A DNA stretch of 64,000 bases from Limobrevibacterium gyesilva (GCF_025989185.1 NZ_JAPDNT010000007.1:121559-185558), one strand, 5' to 3'; counted from the stretch's first letter, positions 12,401 to 21,619 are shown. The notes: generated by a model not told the origin, from the sequence alone. Numbers and translations are program-made.

Positions 12401-14363
12401 CACCGCCCGCGGCGCGTGGGAGGCGGTGAAGCGGCATTTCCACGAGATGGACATCGACATCCAAAGCCAGCCGATCACCGTGGCCGGCGTGGGCGACATG
12501 TCCGGCGACGTATTCGGCAACGGCATGCTGCTGTCGCGCACGCTGAGGCTTGTTGCCGCCTTCGATCACCGCGACGTTTTCCTCGATCCCGAGCCGGACC
12601 CGGAGGCCGCCTGGGCCGAGCGCAAGCGGCTGTTCGATCTGCCGCGGTCGAGCTGGGCCGATTATGACCGGACGAAGATCTCCACGGGCGGTGGCGTGTT
12701 CACGCGCGCGGCCAAGTCCATCCCCTTGTCGCCGCAGGTGCGCGCCGCGATCGGGCTCGACGCCGCGGAGGCGACCCCGGCCGAGGTGATCAACGCCATC
12801 CTGAAGGCGCCGGTCGATCTGCTGTGGTTCGGCGGCATCGGCACCTATATCCGTGCCAGCACCGAGACCGACGGCGAAGTGGGTGACCGCGCCAACGACG
12901 CCGTGCGCATCGCCGGCGCCGACGTGCGCGCGAAGGTGATTGGCGAGGGCGCCAATCTCGGCGCCACCCAGCGCGGCCGCACCGAGGCGGCGCGCAAAGG
13001 CGTGCGGCTGAACACCGACGCCATCGACAACTCCGCCGGCGTCAACACCTCGGACGTCGAGGTGAACATCAAGGTCGCGCTCTCGATACCCGAGCGCGAC
13101 GGCCGGCTCGACCCGCAGGCGCGCAAGGACCTGCTGGTGGAGATGACGGACGATGTCGGCGACCTGGTGCTGCGCAACAACTACCTGCAGACGCTGGCGA
13201 TTTCGCTCGCCGAGCGCCGCAGCACGACCGATCTCGGCTTCCACCGACGGTTCATGCAGGCGCTGGAACAGGAGGGCCGGCTGAACCGCGCCGTGGAGTT
13301 CCTGCCGGACGAGATGACGCTGACGGAACGCGCCCGCCGCGGCGAGGGGCTGACACGGCCGGAGATCGCGGTGCTGCTCGCCTACGCCAAGCTCGCTCTG
13401 CACGACCACCTGCTGGCCAGCCAGATTCCCGACGATCCCTATCTGGGCATGGAACTGGAGCGGTATTTCCCCGCCAGGCTGCGCGAACGCTTTCCCGACG
13501 CCATCGCCGCGCACCGGCTGCGGCGCGAGATCATCGCCACCCAGGTCTCTAATGCGATCGTCAATCGCGCCGGCCCGGCCGCGGTGACGCGCCTCATCGA
13601 CGAAACCGGGTCCGACGCGCCGACCATTGCCGCCGCCTATGCGGCCGCGCGCGACTCCCTGGGCATTGCCGAGCTGAATGCCGCCATCGACGCGCTGGAC
13701 GGCGCGGTGCCCGGGATGCTCCAGCTCGGCCTCTATGCCAGGGTGCAGGAATTGCTGATGAACCGCATCGTCTGGTTCATCCGCAACGTCGAGTTGACCA
13801 GCGGGACGCTGGACGCGGTGGTCGATCGCTTCCGCGGCGGCATCGCCGAGATCGGGGGCGACCTTGCGAGCCTGCTGCCGCCGGCCGCGGCGCAGGCCTG
13901 GCATGATCGTGCGCAGGAACTGGCCGGGCAGGGTGTTCCCGCCGACCTCGCCGCCCGCCTTGCCGGCTTGTCCGAGCTCACGCTGGCGCCGGACATCGTG
14001 CTGGTGACGCAAAAGACCAACCATGCCTTGCCGGAGATTGCTGCCACGCATTTCGCGGTGGCGGAGCTGTTCCGCCTGGGCAGCATCGCGCGGGCCGCGG
14101 ACGATGTGACGGTGGCCGACTACTACGACCGGCTGGCGGTGGACCGTGCGGTGGACGCCATCGGTGGCGCCCATCGCCGGCTGACCGCGCAGATCGCGGG
14201 AAGCGGCCACACCGGCGGCGACGGCGTGGCCGCCTGGAGCGACGCGCTGGGACCGAAGGTGACGCGGATCCGTGAGACGGTCGAGGGCATTGTCGCTTCG
14301 GGGCTTACCGTCTCGAAGCTGATGGTCGCGGCCAGCCTGCTGGGCGATCTCGCGCGGGAATAG
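9498..14363 (+). CDS. NAD-dependent glutamate dehydrogenase, large (180-kDa class)
   Basis: It catalyses oxidative deamination of glutamate to 2-oxoglutarate and ammonium and is normally catabolic. At about 1,621 residues it matches the L_180 class. The N-terminal ~650 residues hold the regulatory ACT-like regions. The catalytic core shows GLRWSDRPQDYRTEV, KNAVIVPVGAKGGFVP (catalytic Lys region), VAGVGDMSGDVFGNG and the NAD-site block EGANLGATQRGR. A helical C-terminal domain follows. The start is uncertain: the GTG at 9498 is the longest option, but ATGs at 9534 and 9552 also fit, and the G-rich run at 9535-9540 could serve the latter. Its place among amino-acid importers fits use of amino acids as carbon and nitrogen source. 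Confidence 0.95.
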   Translation: MNRRMTCRPRAGMGDNGEMVDGNVNENASAGGVAAAETAPTGFQELLFGRVDPQDLACCSPADIRRLTESAYRHVSEPRQHGQPDIRLLDHEITGKSKRREITVIEVVNDNMPFLLDSTLAEIAEQGYEPTLVAHPILAVERDRSGALRRLVGEAVGVAPAGVRRESFLHIHLDRIDDSAARARLVEGLSKVYADVAVAVGDWVAMRTRAYQAVQAYRVNPPPLSREEVTEAIAFLEWIGADNFTFLGVREYRLPEDDAADPIEGTGLGLLRDPAVRVLRRGRDLVVVTPEIRAFLQRPRALIITKANVKTRVHRRAHLDYIGVKLFSDAGELQGELRIIGLFTANLYTNVTGAIPYLRQKIAGVVARAGFDPASYAGRGLLAVLESYPRDELFQVDEDTLYRFAIEIMNLSERPRIRALARADEFDRFISVLVFIPKDRYDTTIRRRVGDFLAQVYQGRVSAAYPTYPEGLLARTHFIIGRDEGRTPVLDQETLERGIAAIVRTWSDGLRTSLDARTDGAKARALFARYGDAFSAAYREAFSPDEATRDIGILEGLSEDHPLAVDLYRHDSDPDTRANLRLFSRGTALALSQRVPLLENLGFRVVNERTYRIAPADVPEAGRIWLHDMVLERASGAAIDIQTIHGPVEATLLALFQGRADSDGFNRLVLEAGLAWRDVAMIRALGRYLRQILVPYAQDYLAATLSRHARIAARIVALFRTRFDPAADASVREEREAAIRADIETMLADVASLDDDRILRRFVNLVEAAVRTNFFQTGADGMPRETITFKFVCAKVEALPLPRPLFEIFVYCPRVEGLHLRFGKVARGGLRWSDRPQDYRTEVLGLVKAQQVKNAVIVPVGAKGGFVPQRLPPASDRQAWMAEGTESYRIFVRSLLELTDNLVEHHLVPPADTVRHDADDPYLVVAADKGTATFSDVANALSIEANFWLGDAFASGGSNGYDHKHMGITARGAWEAVKRHFHEMDIDIQSQPITVAGVGDMSGDVFGNGMLLSRTLRLVAAFDHRDVFLDPEPDPEAAWAERKRLFDLPRSSWADYDRTKISTGGGVFTRAAKSIPLSPQVRAAIGLDAAEATPAEVINAILKAPVDLLWFGGIGTYIRASTETDGEVGDRANDAVRIAGADVRAKVIGEGANLGATQRGRTEAARKGVRLNTDAIDNSAGVNTSDVEVNIKVALSIPERDGRLDPQARKDLLVEMTDDVGDLVLRNNYLQTLAISLAERRSTTDLGFHRRFMQALEQEGRLNRAVEFLPDEMTLTERARRGEGLTRPEIAVLLAYAKLALHDHLLASQIPDDPYLGMELERYFPARLRERFPDAIAAHRLRREIIATQVSNAIVNRAGPAAVTRLIDETGSDAPTIAAAYAAARDSLGIAELNAAIDALDGAVPGMLQLGLYARVQELLMNRIVWFIRNVELTSGTLDAVVDRFRGGIAEIGGDLASLLPPAAAQAWHDRAQELAGQGVPADLAARLAGLSELTLAPDIVLVTQKTNHALPEIAATHFAVAELFRLGSIARAADDVTVADYYDRLAVDRAVDAIGGAHRRLTAQIAGSGHTGGDGVAAWSDALGPKVTRIRETVEGIVASGLTVSKLMVAASLLGDLARE

Positions 14364-14459
14364 CGCGACAGGGCCGGCTCGGGCCCTTCGCACGCGGGGG
14401 CGGAACGGGGTGAGGGGGCAGCGCCGCTGGGCGCCGCCCCCGCTTGGCGCCGCAGTGTG

Positions 14460-14487
14460 TTGCGAAGAATTTCAGGTGTGCTAGATT
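14460..14487 (+). promoter_or_regulatory. Candidate sigma-70 promoter for the amino-acid importer
   Basis: TTGCGA and TAGATT are separated by 16 bases in an otherwise GC-rich gap between the dehydrogenase stop and the GTG start at 14640. The predicted leader is about 150 bases. It was found by eye only. Confidence 0.4.
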
Positions 14488-14639
14488 TTGTGTCATAGGC
14501 TGCGCAGCGAACTGGCGCGTGGATCTGTTTGTCGCGACTTGCGTCTGCGGCATCTGTTTCTTCCCCGTCGCTCCCCAGCTTCCGGCTGCCCCGCCGCGCG
14601 CAACGCCCGGCGTTGAGGTCACACAGAGGAGGACGTGTC

Positions 14640-15512
14640 GTGCGCTCTTGCCTCGCTGTCACACTCGGCATTGCCGTGTCCCTGCTCGCACTCCCTGCCA
14701 TCGCCGACGAGCCGACATTCTTCAGCGAGTCGAAACCGATGTTCGACAACTGCGGCGACGGTTCACTCGCCAAGGCGCAGAATGAGGGGATCACGCTCGG
14801 GTTCTCGCAGAACCCGCCCGAGGCTTGGCTCGACGAGAAGACCAAGCAACCCAACGGCATCGACTGGGACATCAACAAGGCAGCTCTCGACTGGATGGGG
14901 GTGAAGACCATCAAGGTCGAATGGATGCCCTGGGAATCGCAGGTCCCGGCCCTGCTGTCCAAGCGGACGGACGTGATCGCCGGCAACATCCACCACACCG
15001 CCGAGCGCGACAAGGTGATCAGCTTCTCCGGGCCGGCCTACTGGTATGGCCCGATCATCGTGGTTGCCAAGGGCAATCCGCTCGGCGTCAAGACCTATGA
15101 GGACCTGAAGGGCAAGCAGGTCGGCTCGATCTCCGGCTCGGCCGCCGACTACTACCTGCGCAAGATCGGCGTGGCCACCACGCCCTTCAAGACCGAGATC
15201 GACGAGCTGCAGAGCCTGAACCAGGGGCGGCTGCAGGCCGTGCTCGAGGACGACCTCGTCTACCTCGAATTCGCCAAGAACAATCCGAGCAACAATCTCG
15301 AGCCGCTGTGGAGCATTGCGGTTCCTGACGACATCATCAACGGCGGCGGCTACGGCATGGCGCGCTTCGCCATGCGCAAGGAGGATTGCACGCTGCGGTC
15401 CGCCTACACGCAAGCCCTCGCCGAGCTGCGTGCCAATGGTCATGTCAGCTACATCCTGCGGAAATACGGACTTTCCGACCGCAATCTCGTCCTGTTCAAG
15501 CTGGCACCCTGA
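14640..15512 (+). CDS. Polar amino-acid ABC transporter substrate-binding protein (SBP family 3)
   Basis: This is a periplasmic receptor for an amino acid or related small ligand. The GTG at 14640 was chosen because AGAGGAGGA lies 7 bases upstream and the protein then begins with a proper Sec leader (VRSCLAVTLGIAVSLLALPAIADE). It gives 290 residues. The frame stays open further upstream, but that would put about 37 residues before the leader. Family-3 features include the GSISGSAADYYLR region and the aspartate/glutamate-rich ligand lobe; two Cys (NCGDG and EDCTL) may form a disulfide. It is followed by its permease and ATPase. Confidence 0.92.
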   Translation: MRSCLAVTLGIAVSLLALPAIADEPTFFSESKPMFDNCGDGSLAKAQNEGITLGFSQNPPEAWLDEKTKQPNGIDWDINKAALDWMGVKTIKVEWMPWESQVPALLSKRTDVIAGNIHHTAERDKVISFSGPAYWYGPIIVVAKGNPLGVKTYEDLKGKQVGSISGSAADYYLRKIGVATTPFKTEIDELQSLNQGRLQAVLEDDLVYLEFAKNNPSNNLEPLWSIAVPDDIINGGGYGMARFAMRKEDCTLRSAYTQALAELRANGHVSYILRKYGLSDRNLVLFKLAP

Positions 15513-15570
15513 AACCGTGATGGCCGGGGCGGCAACGCTCCGGCCCGTCCGCCGCCGTTGAAGCGCCGCG

Positions 15571-16245
15571 ATGGAACTTCTGAATCCTGAAATCGCGGCC
15601 GCCAATATCGGTCCGCTGTTCGCCGGCCTGGTGATGACGATCGAGCTGACCTTCGTCGTCATCCTGCTCAGCCTGGTCTTCGCCCTGCTGGTGGCACTCG
15701 GAGGCATGTCGCGCTTCCGGCCGCTGCGCTGGCTGGTCAAGGCGTATATCGAGGCCATCCGCGGCACGCCGCTGCTGCTGCAGCTCATCTACATCTATTA
15801 CGTCCTGCCGGAGATCGGCATCCGGCTGAACTCGTTCGTCGCCGGCGTGATCGCGCTGACGCTGAACTACTCGGCCTATCTGTCCGAGGTCTATCGCGGC
15901 GGCATCCAGGCCATCTCCAAGGGCCAGCACGATGCCGCGGCGGCACTCGGCATGACCAGCGGATTGGCGATGCGCCGGATCATCCTGCCGCAGGCCGTCC
16001 GCATCGTGATCCCGGCCCTCGGCAACTATTTCATCGCGCTGTTCAAGGACACCGCGCTGTGCTCCGTCATCAGCATCCAGGAGGTGGTGTTCACGGCGCA
16101 GATCATCGCCGCCCGGAATTTCCAGTATTTCACCCTCTACACCATCGTGGGCATCATGTACTTCACCGTCAGCTTCCCCGCCGCCCGGCTGGTCGGCTAT
16201 CTCGAACGCAGGATGCGCGCCGGCTACCGGCGCAAGCTGCGATGA
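15571..16245 (+). CDS. Polar amino-acid ABC transporter permease (HisM/GlnP type)
   Basis: This 224-residue inner-membrane permease has five likely helices. The family motif [19 protein letters not shown] is followed by the EAA loop ([25 protein letters not shown]) and SLFKDT-like blocks ([17 protein letters not shown]). Only one permease is present in this set, so it probably acts as a homodimer. The stop overlaps the ATPase start by ATGA. Confidence 0.94.
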   Translation: MELLNPEIAAANIGPLFAGLVMTIELTFVVILLSLVFALLVALGGMSRFRPLRWLVKAYIEAIRGTPLLLQLIYIYYVLPEIGIRLNSFVAGVIALTLNYSAYLSEVYRGGIQAISKGQHDAAAALGMTSGLAMRRIILPQAVRIVIPALGNYFIALFKDTALCSVISIQEVVFTAQIIAARNFQYFTLYTIVGIMYFTVSFPAARLVGYLERRMRAGYRRKLR

Positions 16246-17018
16246 CCGACGCTCCGTCGATGATCGAAATCGAAGGGCTGCACAAGCATTTCGGCTCGTT
16301 GCACGTCTTGCGGGGGATCGACCTGCGCGTCGCGAAAGGCGAGGTGATCTGCATCATCGGCCCCTCCGGCAGCGGCAAGTCCACGCTCCTGCGGTGCATC
16401 AACCATCTGGAGGTCGCGGAGGCCGGCCGGATCCGCATCGATGGACAGACGGTCTACCGCGACGAGGTCAATGGCAGCATGCGGTCGCACTCCAACCGCG
16501 CGATCTCGGCGGTACGCGCGCAGGTCGGCATGGTGTTCCAGCAGTTCAACCTGTTCCCGCACCTCACCGTTATCGGCAATATCATCGAGGCGCCGGTGCA
16601 TGTGCTGCGGCGGCCGAAGGACGAAGCACGCCGGCGGGCGCTGGAACTCCTGGCGCAAGTGGGCCTCTCCGACAAAGTGGACGCCTACCCCGAGGAGCTC
16701 TCCGGCGGCCAGCAGCAGCGCGCGGCCATCGCACGCGCCCTGGCAATGGACCCCAAGGCCATGCTGTTCGACGAAGCGACCAGCGCGCTCGACCCCGAGC
16801 TGGTGGCCGAAGTGCTCACCGTCATGCGTGACCTGGCCAGTCGCGGCATGACGATGGTGGTGGTGACGCACGAAATGAATTTCGCCCGCCAGGTCGCCGC
16901 GCGCGTGATCTTCATGGACCACGGCCAGATCGTCGAGGAAGGCGAACCGCGCGCGATCTTCGGTGCACCACGCGAGCCGCGTACGCGCGAATTCCTCAGG
17001 ACCGTGCTGGATCGCTGA
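16242..17018 (+). CDS. Polar amino-acid ABC transporter ATP-binding protein (GlnQ/HisP type)
   Basis: This 258-residue ATPase serves the importer. Walker A is GPSGSGKST, the Q-loop is [14 protein letters not shown], the signature is [15 protein letters not shown], Walker B is [14 protein letters not shown], and the H-loop is VVTHEM. It is coupled to the permease by a 4-base overlap. A 13-bp stem-loop follows 17 bases after its stop. Confidence 0.95.
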   Translation: MTDAPSMIEIEGLHKHFGSLHVLRGIDLRVAKGEVICIIGPSGSGKSTLLRCINHLEVAEAGRIRIDGQTVYRDEVNGSMRSHSNRAISAVRAQVGMVFQQFNLFPHLTVIGNIIEAPVHVLRRPKDEARRRALELLAQVGLSDKVDAYPEELSGGQQQRAAIARALAMDPKAMLFDEATSALDPELVAEVLTVMRDLASRGMTMVVVTHEMNFARQVAARVIFMDHGQIVEEGEPRAIFGAPREPRTREFLRTVLDR

Positions 17019-17035
17019 GGCAGAGGGGGGCCTGT

Positions 17036-17074
17036 CTCATACCAGCGGCCATGAAGAATGACCGCTGGTATGAG
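17036..17074 (+). terminator. 13-bp perfect stem-loop after the plus-strand importer operon
   Basis: The arms CTCATACCAGCGG (17036-17048) and CCGCTGGTATGAG (17062-17074) pair perfectly around a 13-base loop. A T-rich stretch (TTATTTT, 17079-17084 region) follows, as expected of an intrinsic terminator for the operon ending at 17018. Its ends resemble those of the larger palindrome at 17150-17202. Confidence 0.6.
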
Positions 17075-17149
17075 TCGTTATTTTGCGCGCCGCCGCCCAC
17101 CAAGCCCGCGACAGGCACGCGCTTGCGTGCCGCAAGCGGATCGGCGCGC

Positions 17150-17202
17150 GATACCAACGGCCCTTGACGATGGAAGGGCCATCGTCAAGGGCCGTTGGTA
17201 TC
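17150..17202. repeat. 24-bp perfect palindrome with 5-base loop between convergent operons
   Basis: The arms at 17150-17173 and 17179-17202 are exact reverse complements over 24 bases, with loop AAGGG. The structure begins at the stop codon of the minus-strand ATPase gene (TGA, 17203-17201), so it can act as its terminator. Each arm carries ATACCAACGGCC at its outer end, close to ATACCAGCGGCC in the 17036-17074 stem. This suggests a related, possibly REP-like, element rather than two unrelated terminators. Confidence 0.7.
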
Positions 17203-17998
17203 AAACGCCTTTCAGCTCGATCCGGGCCAGGAAGCTCCGTAATCGTTCGTGCGGCTGCGCGCCGAACACCTCGCTTGGCGGACCCTCCACCGCCACGCGG
17301 CCCCCATCCATGAACACCACGCGCGACGACACGTCGCGGGCGAATGTCATCTCATGCGTCACCAGGATCATCGTCATGCCTTCCCGGGCAAGTTCATGCA
17401 CGACCATCAGAACCTCGCCCACCAGCTCGGGGTCGAGTGCCGATGTGATCTCGTCGAGCAGCAGCACTTTCGGGTTCATCGCCACCGCGCGCGCGATCCC
17501 CACGCGCTGCTGCTGGCCACCGGACATCTCGAACGGCAGGCTGTCCAGCTTGTCGCCGAGCCCCACGCGCACCAGCCATTGCTCGGCGACCGTGCGCGCT
17601 TCGGCATGCCGCAGGCCGCGGACCTTGCGCAGGCCGAGCATCACGTTCTCCCGCGCCGTCAGATGCGGAAACAGATTGAACAGCTGGAACACCATGCCGA
17701 TATCGGCACGGATGCGCGCCAGCTCACGCTCGCCGCGCGGACGCCGGTCGCCGTTCGTCTCGCGATAGCCGACCTCGACGCCGTCGACCTTGATCGAGCC
17801 GTCATCGTAGGTTTCCAGGACATTGATGCAGCGGAGCAGGGTGGTCTTGCCGCTGCCGCTGGCGCCGATGACGGACACAACCTCGCCCGCCCGCACATCG
17901 AGATCGACGCCCTTCAGCACCTGGTTGGCGCCGAACGACTTGGACAGCGCGCGCACCTTCACCAGCAGGGCGGCGTCGCTATTCCCGGATGTATGCAA
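17201..17998 (-). CDS. Polar amino-acid ABC transporter ATP-binding protein (second importer)
   Basis: This ATPase of ~265 residues has Walker A GASGSGKTT, the Q-loop block [14 protein letters not shown], signature MSGGQQQRVGIARAV, Walker B VLLLDEITSALDPE and H-loop LVTHEM. The start is a TTG at 17998, chosen because GGAGG sits 6 bases upstream. A longer TTG start at 18025 and a GTG at 17962 are possible, but they lack such a site. With this start the gene overlaps the upstream permease by 20 bases. Walker B has DEIT in place of the common DEPT/DEAT. Confidence 0.9.
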   Translation of the reverse strand: MHTSGNSDAALLVKVRALSKSFGANQVLKGVDLDVRAGEVVSVIGASGSGKTTLLRCINVLETYDDGSIKVDGVEVGYRETNGDRRPRGERELARIRADIGMVFQLFNLFPHLTARENVMLGLRKVRGLRHAEARTVAEQWLVRVGLGDKLDSLPFEMSGGQQQRVGIARAVAMNPKVLLLDEITSALDPELVGEVLMVVHELAREGMTMILVTHEMTFARDVSSRVVFMDGGRVAVEGPPSEVFGAQPHERLRSFLARIELKGV

Positions 17999-18644
17999 AG
18001 CGTGCCTCCAGGCGTCGGCTTGCAAGGGACAGGGTGTAGTTGATCAAGAAATACATGATGGCTCCCAGCACATACATCGGCATCGGCTGGAAGGTGCGCC
18101 CGATCACCTGCTGGATCGCCAGCATCAGATCGACGATGCCCACCAGCGACACCAGGGCGCTGCCTTTCACCGTGTCCACGACCGTGTTGATCCAGGGCGG
18201 CAGGAAGCGCCGCAGCGCTTGCGGCAGCACGACATAGAGCATGCGCTGCACGAAGGTGAGCCCGATCGCCTTGCCCGCCTCGTTCTGGCCGGGATGGATC
18301 GACTGGATCGCGCCACGCGCCACCTCCGAGACATGCGCGGTCTCGAACAGCGCCAGTGCGGACAAGGCCGCCCAGAAATTGTTGATGCTCCAGCCGGTGG
18401 CGGGCAGGGCGTAGTAGACAAAGAAGATCAGCACCAGCAGCGGCAGGCCACGAATGATGTCGCTGAACAGGCGGATCGGCCAGGCGATCCAGCGCGGGCC
18501 ATAGGTGAGCCCCACGCCGAGGGTGACGCCCAGCACCAGCGCCACCACCACCACGGTCGCCGAGACCTGCAGCGTCACCAGCAATCCCTGCCACAGGAAG
18601 GGCAGGCTCTTGACCATCACGTTGAGTTCGGGCGGGAGGGTCAT
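17979..18644 (-). CDS. Polar amino-acid ABC transporter permease (second importer, subunit 2)
   Basis: This 221-residue inner-membrane permease starts at the ATG of MTLPPELNVMVKSLP, which overlaps the stop of the previous permease by ATGA. Family motifs include FSDIIRGLPLLVLIFFVYY, the coupling loop NEAGKAIGLTFVQRMLYVVLPQA, and VKGSALVSLVGIVDLM. Together with the next upstream gene it forms a hetero-permease pair, unlike the single-permease system at 15571. Confidence 0.94.
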   Translation of the reverse strand: MTLPPELNVMVKSLPFLWQGLLVTLQVSATVVVVALVLGVTLGVGLTYGPRWIAWPIRLFSDIIRGLPLLVLIFFVYYALPATGWSINNFWAALSALALFETAHVSEVARGAIQSIHPGQNEAGKAIGLTFVQRMLYVVLPQALRRFLPPWINTVVDTVKGSALVSLVGIVDLMLAIQQVIGRTFQPMPMYVLGAIMYFLINYTLSLASRRLEARFAYIRE

Positions 18645-19321
18645 AGCCGGCGGATCGCGAACCGGCGTTCCAGCAGGCGCAGCCCGAACAGCAGCCCGTA
18701 GCCGGTCACCAGATACATCGGCGTCACGACGGCATAGACCTCGACGATGCGGAACGTGTTCGTATAGATCCAGCTGGCGCCGTATTGCAGTTCGGGCACC
18801 GCGATCACCGAGGCCAGCGCCGTGTCCTTGAACAGGGAGATGAACGCGTTGCTCAATGAGGGCAGCACGATGCGCAGCATCGTCGGCAGCTTCACGTACA
18901 CGACACGTTGCCATGGCGTGAGCCCGATCGCCTTGCCGGCATCGATCAGGCCCTTGGGTATGGCGTCCAGCCCGGCGCGGAACACCTCCACCAGATAGGC
19001 GCCGGCATAGACGGCGAGGGTGATGATGAAACTGGTCGGCGCGTCATAGGCGAACCCGCCGATGCTCGGCACGCCATAGAACACCAGATACACCAGCAGC
19101 AGCAGCGGCACGTTGCGGATGAATTCCACATAGGCCGCGATCACCGCGCGCACCGCCCGCCCGCCGGAATTGGCCAGCAGCGCCAGGCTCAGGCCGATCG
19201 CGATGCCGATGAGGATGCCGGCCGCCGCCAGCTCGAGGCTGAGCAGCAGACCCCAGCTCAGCCGGTCGAAATACTTCCAGACGAAGTTGAAGTTCAGGTG
19301 GTAATGCAAACGGAGCGACAC
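18641..19321 (-). CDS. Polar amino-acid ABC transporter permease (second importer, subunit 1)
   Basis: This inner-membrane permease has about 226 residues from a GTG at 19321. Evidence: YVEFIRNVPLLLLVYLVFYG, the coupling loop LIDAGKAIGLTPWQRVVYVKLP, and SLFKDTALASVIAVPEL. The start is not certain: the GTG (reading VSLRLHYHLNFNF) has no clear ribosome binding site, and a TTG at 19309 is an alternative. It follows the binding-protein gene by about 67 bases. Confidence 0.9.
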   Translation of the reverse strand: MSLRLHYHLNFNFVWKYFDRLSWGLLLSLELAAAGILIGIAIGLSLALLANSGGRAVRAVIAAYVEFIRNVPLLLLVYLVFYGVPSIGGFAYDAPTSFIITLAVYAGAYLVEVFRAGLDAIPKGLIDAGKAIGLTPWQRVVYVKLPTMLRIVLPSLSNAFISLFKDTALASVIAVPELQYGASWIYTNTFRIVEVYAVVTPMYLVTGYGLLFGLRLLERRFAIRRL

Positions 19322-19388
19322 CGGACATTGGCGCGCCGGCGAAGGATCGCGAACCCCCGCCGGCGCGGAGTCGTGGCAGCCTCGAACG

Positions 19389-20261
19389 TCAGATCGGCGG
19401 GAAGCCCGGTTTCTGCACCGGCGGCTTCTCGCCGAAGAACTCCTCGAACGCGGCGTTGTAGATCTCGGGCTGGTGGCCGTGCATGGCCACGTTGAAGCAG
19501 GTATCGACCCAGTGCAGCCAGTCCGGATCGCCCTGCCGCATGGCGGCACTGTAGAGCTGCGCCTCGTAGGCATAGCCGGGATCGGTGTAGACGCCGGGAT
19601 TCTTCTTCACGAGCCATTTCACGGTGGACGCATCGACCACCGCGACATCCGCGCGCCCGGCCGTGATCGCCTGGAACGTGTTGGCCTGGCTGTCGAGCTG
19701 CATCACCTGTGCCTCGGGCAGTGCGTTGTGCACGAGGATGTCGGCATCGACATTCTGCAGCACCGACGCCCGCACCTGCTTGCCCGCTGCCAGCAGGTCC
19801 TTGTACGTCTGCCACTTCCCTTTCGGCGTCGTCATCAGCGCGGCGCCCTCGACGTAATAGGGCCGGGAGAAGGCGACCAGTTGTGCCCGGGCAGGCGATA
19901 CGGTCATGAACTGGATGACGATATCCACCTTGCCGGTGGTGATGTTCGGAATCCGCGCCGCCGGGTCCTGGCGGACATAGTCCACCTTGGTTTCGTCGTC
20001 GAACAATCCCTTGGCCAGGATGCGGGCCATGGCGATGTCCATGCCCGTGAGCTTGCCGCTGTCATCCTCGAAATGCCACGGAGGATTGGTGGAGCCGGTG
20101 CCGACGATAAGCTTGCCGCGGTCCAGCACGGTGCGAAGCTGGCTGGTGGGTGCGGCCTGGGCCGCGGCGCGCGACGGATCCAGCGCAGCGCCCGCCGCTG
20201 CCAGGGCGAGACCGGCGCCCCCGAGCCTGAACAGGCTCCGCCGTTGCGTGATGTCGATCAT
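19389..20261 (-). CDS. Polar amino-acid ABC transporter substrate-binding protein (second importer)
   Basis: This 290-residue periplasmic family-3 solute receptor has a Tat-like leader: [12 protein letters not shown], then an Ala-rich hydrophobic run ending near SRAAAQ. The mature part has the ligand-domain start [17 protein letters not shown], followed by [15 protein letters not shown]. It is the first gene of a four-gene minus-strand operon and is divergent from the PLP-enzyme gene at 20420 across a 158-base gap. Confidence 0.93.
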   Translation of the reverse strand: MIDITQRRSLFRLGGAGLALAAAGAALDPSRAAAQAAPTSQLRTVLDRGKLIVGTGSTNPPWHFEDDSGKLTGMDIAMARILAKGLFDDETKVDYVRQDPAARIPNITTGKVDIVIQFMTVSPARAQLVAFSRPYYVEGAALMTTPKGKWQTYKDLLAAGKQVRASVLQNVDADILVHNALPEAQVMQLDSQANTFQAITAGRADVAVVDASTVKWLVKKNPGVYTDPGYAYEAQLYSAAMRQGDPDWLHWVDTCFNVAMHGHQPEIYNAAFEEFFGEKPPVQKPGFPPI

Positions 20262-20419
20262 CTCGTCACCCCCCGCTCTTATGTTTGAACCGCGGGCCTC
20301 GTGCTTTCATCCGAAGCCCGATTGGACGACAGTTTACCCGGAATTGCCGTGCATGGAACAAGTATCGCCACCGTGGCGCCCACAACCGCCCGGGCGGCAG
20401 AGAGGGAAGGGACGAGGCC

Positions 20420-21619
20420 ATGAACACTCCCGATATCCGCGCCCGGCTCGGCGTGCGCCCGATCATCAACGTCTCCGGCACCATGACGGGGCTCGGCGCG
20501 TCCATCGTGGTGCCCGAAGCGATCGAGGCGGTCTCGGCCATCCTGCGGCAGTTCGTGGAGATCGAGGACCTGCAGCGCAAGGCGAGCGAAGCGATCGCGC
20601 GGCTGTGCCAGGCCGAGGCAGGGTTCGTCACCGCCTCCTGCAGTGCGGCGATCACGCTCGGCGTGGCCGGCGCCATGACCGGCAGCGACCTCGCCGCCAT
20701 CGAGCGGCTGCCGGATGCGACGGGCCTCAAGAACGAAGTGGTGATCCTCGCCGGCCACATGGTCTCCTACGGTGCGCCCATCGAACAGGGCATCCGCCTC
20801 GCCGGCGCCCGTGTGGTTCCGGTCGGGCAGGCGACCTCGGCGCGGCCGCACCAGCTCGCGGGGGCGATCAACGGGCAGACGGCTGCGGCGGTCTATGTCG
20901 TGTCGCACCATACGGTGCCGTACGGCATGCTCCCGCTCGCCGAATTTGCCGAGATCGCACATGCGAAGGGCGTGCCGGTGATCGTTGACGCCGCCTCGGA
21001 GTACGACCTGCGTGGCTTCATCGCGGCCGGCGCGGACCTTGCGTTGTATTCCGCGCACAAGTTCCTCGGCGGCCCCACCGGCGGCATCGTCGCCGGGCGC
21101 GAGGACCTCGTGCGCGCCGCATTCCTGCAGAACATGGGCATCGGCCGCGGCATGAAGGTCGGCAAGGAGGGCATCGCCGGCACCATCGCCGCGCTGGAAG
21201 CCTGGGAGCGGCGCGACCACGCCGCGATCCGCGCGCGGGAGACGGCGGCCCTCGAACTTTGGCAGACGACGCTCGAAGGCCGTGCGGGCATCACCCCGGC
21301 CATCGTCGCGGACCCCACCAACAATCCGCTGGACCGGCTGCACGTCGCCGTCGATCCGGCGGCGGCGCACATCACCGCCTGGGACCTCGCCGATCGCCTC
21401 GCCGCCGGAAGCCAGCCGGTCATCGTGCGCGACCACGAGATCGAGCACGGCTATTTCTACATGGACCCCTGCAACCTGCATCCGGGCGAGGAGGTGATCG
21501 TCGCCGGCCGGTTGGCCGAGGAACTGGATCGGGCGCAGGAGTCGAACGACGTCATCGCCACGAAGCTGTCCGACCGGCGTGCGCGGCGCCTGCGTTCCCT
21601 GCTGTCCTGGCCGAACTAG
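20420..21619 (+). CDS. PLP-dependent lyase of the SelA/DgaE-like family
   Basis: This 399-residue fold-type I PLP enzyme is related to selenocysteine synthase SelA and D-glucosaminate-6-phosphate ammonia-lyase. The Schiff-base lysine is likely K214 in [14 protein letters not shown], with the PLP-binding aspartate in [12 protein letters not shown] (D190). The N-terminus [13 protein letters not shown] is typical of the DgaE-type subgroup. There is no selA-like genomic context such as selB or tRNA-Sec, so a catabolic ammonia-lyase role is likelier. It starts at the ATG after GGGAAGGGACGAGGCC and overlaps the convergent enolase gene by 4 bases. Confidence 0.85.
   Translation: MNTPDIRARLGVRPIINVSGTMTGLGASIVVPEAIEAVSAILRQFVEIEDLQRKASEAIARLCQAEAGFVTASCSAAITLGVAGAMTGSDLAAIERLPDATGLKNEVVILAGHMVSYGAPIEQGIRLAGARVVPVGQATSARPHQLAGAINGQTAAAVYVVSHHTVPYGMLPLAEFAEIAHAKGVPVIVDAASEYDLRGFIAAGADLALYSAHKFLGGPTGGIVAGREDLVRAAFLQNMGIGRGMKVGKEGIAGTIAALEAWERRDHAAIRARETAALELWQTTLEGRAGITPAIVADPTNNPLDRLHVAVDPAAAHITAWDLADRLAAGSQPVIVRDHEIEHGYFYMDPCNLHPGEEVIVAGRLAEELDRAQESNDVIATKLSDRRARRLRSLLSWPN

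Noticed and set aside
9330..14393. Very long open frames antisense to the glutamate dehydrogenase gene (about 870 and 790 codons)
   Set aside because: Their composition (His/Arg/Gln/Gly-rich) is the usual mirror of a GC-rich coding strand, they have no recognisable domains, and the sense strand encodes a well-conserved enzyme.
20420..21619. Annotation as selenocysteine synthase SelA
   Set aside because: No selB, selD or tRNA-Sec is nearby and the context is catabolic, so the DgaE-like lyase branch of the family is likelier.
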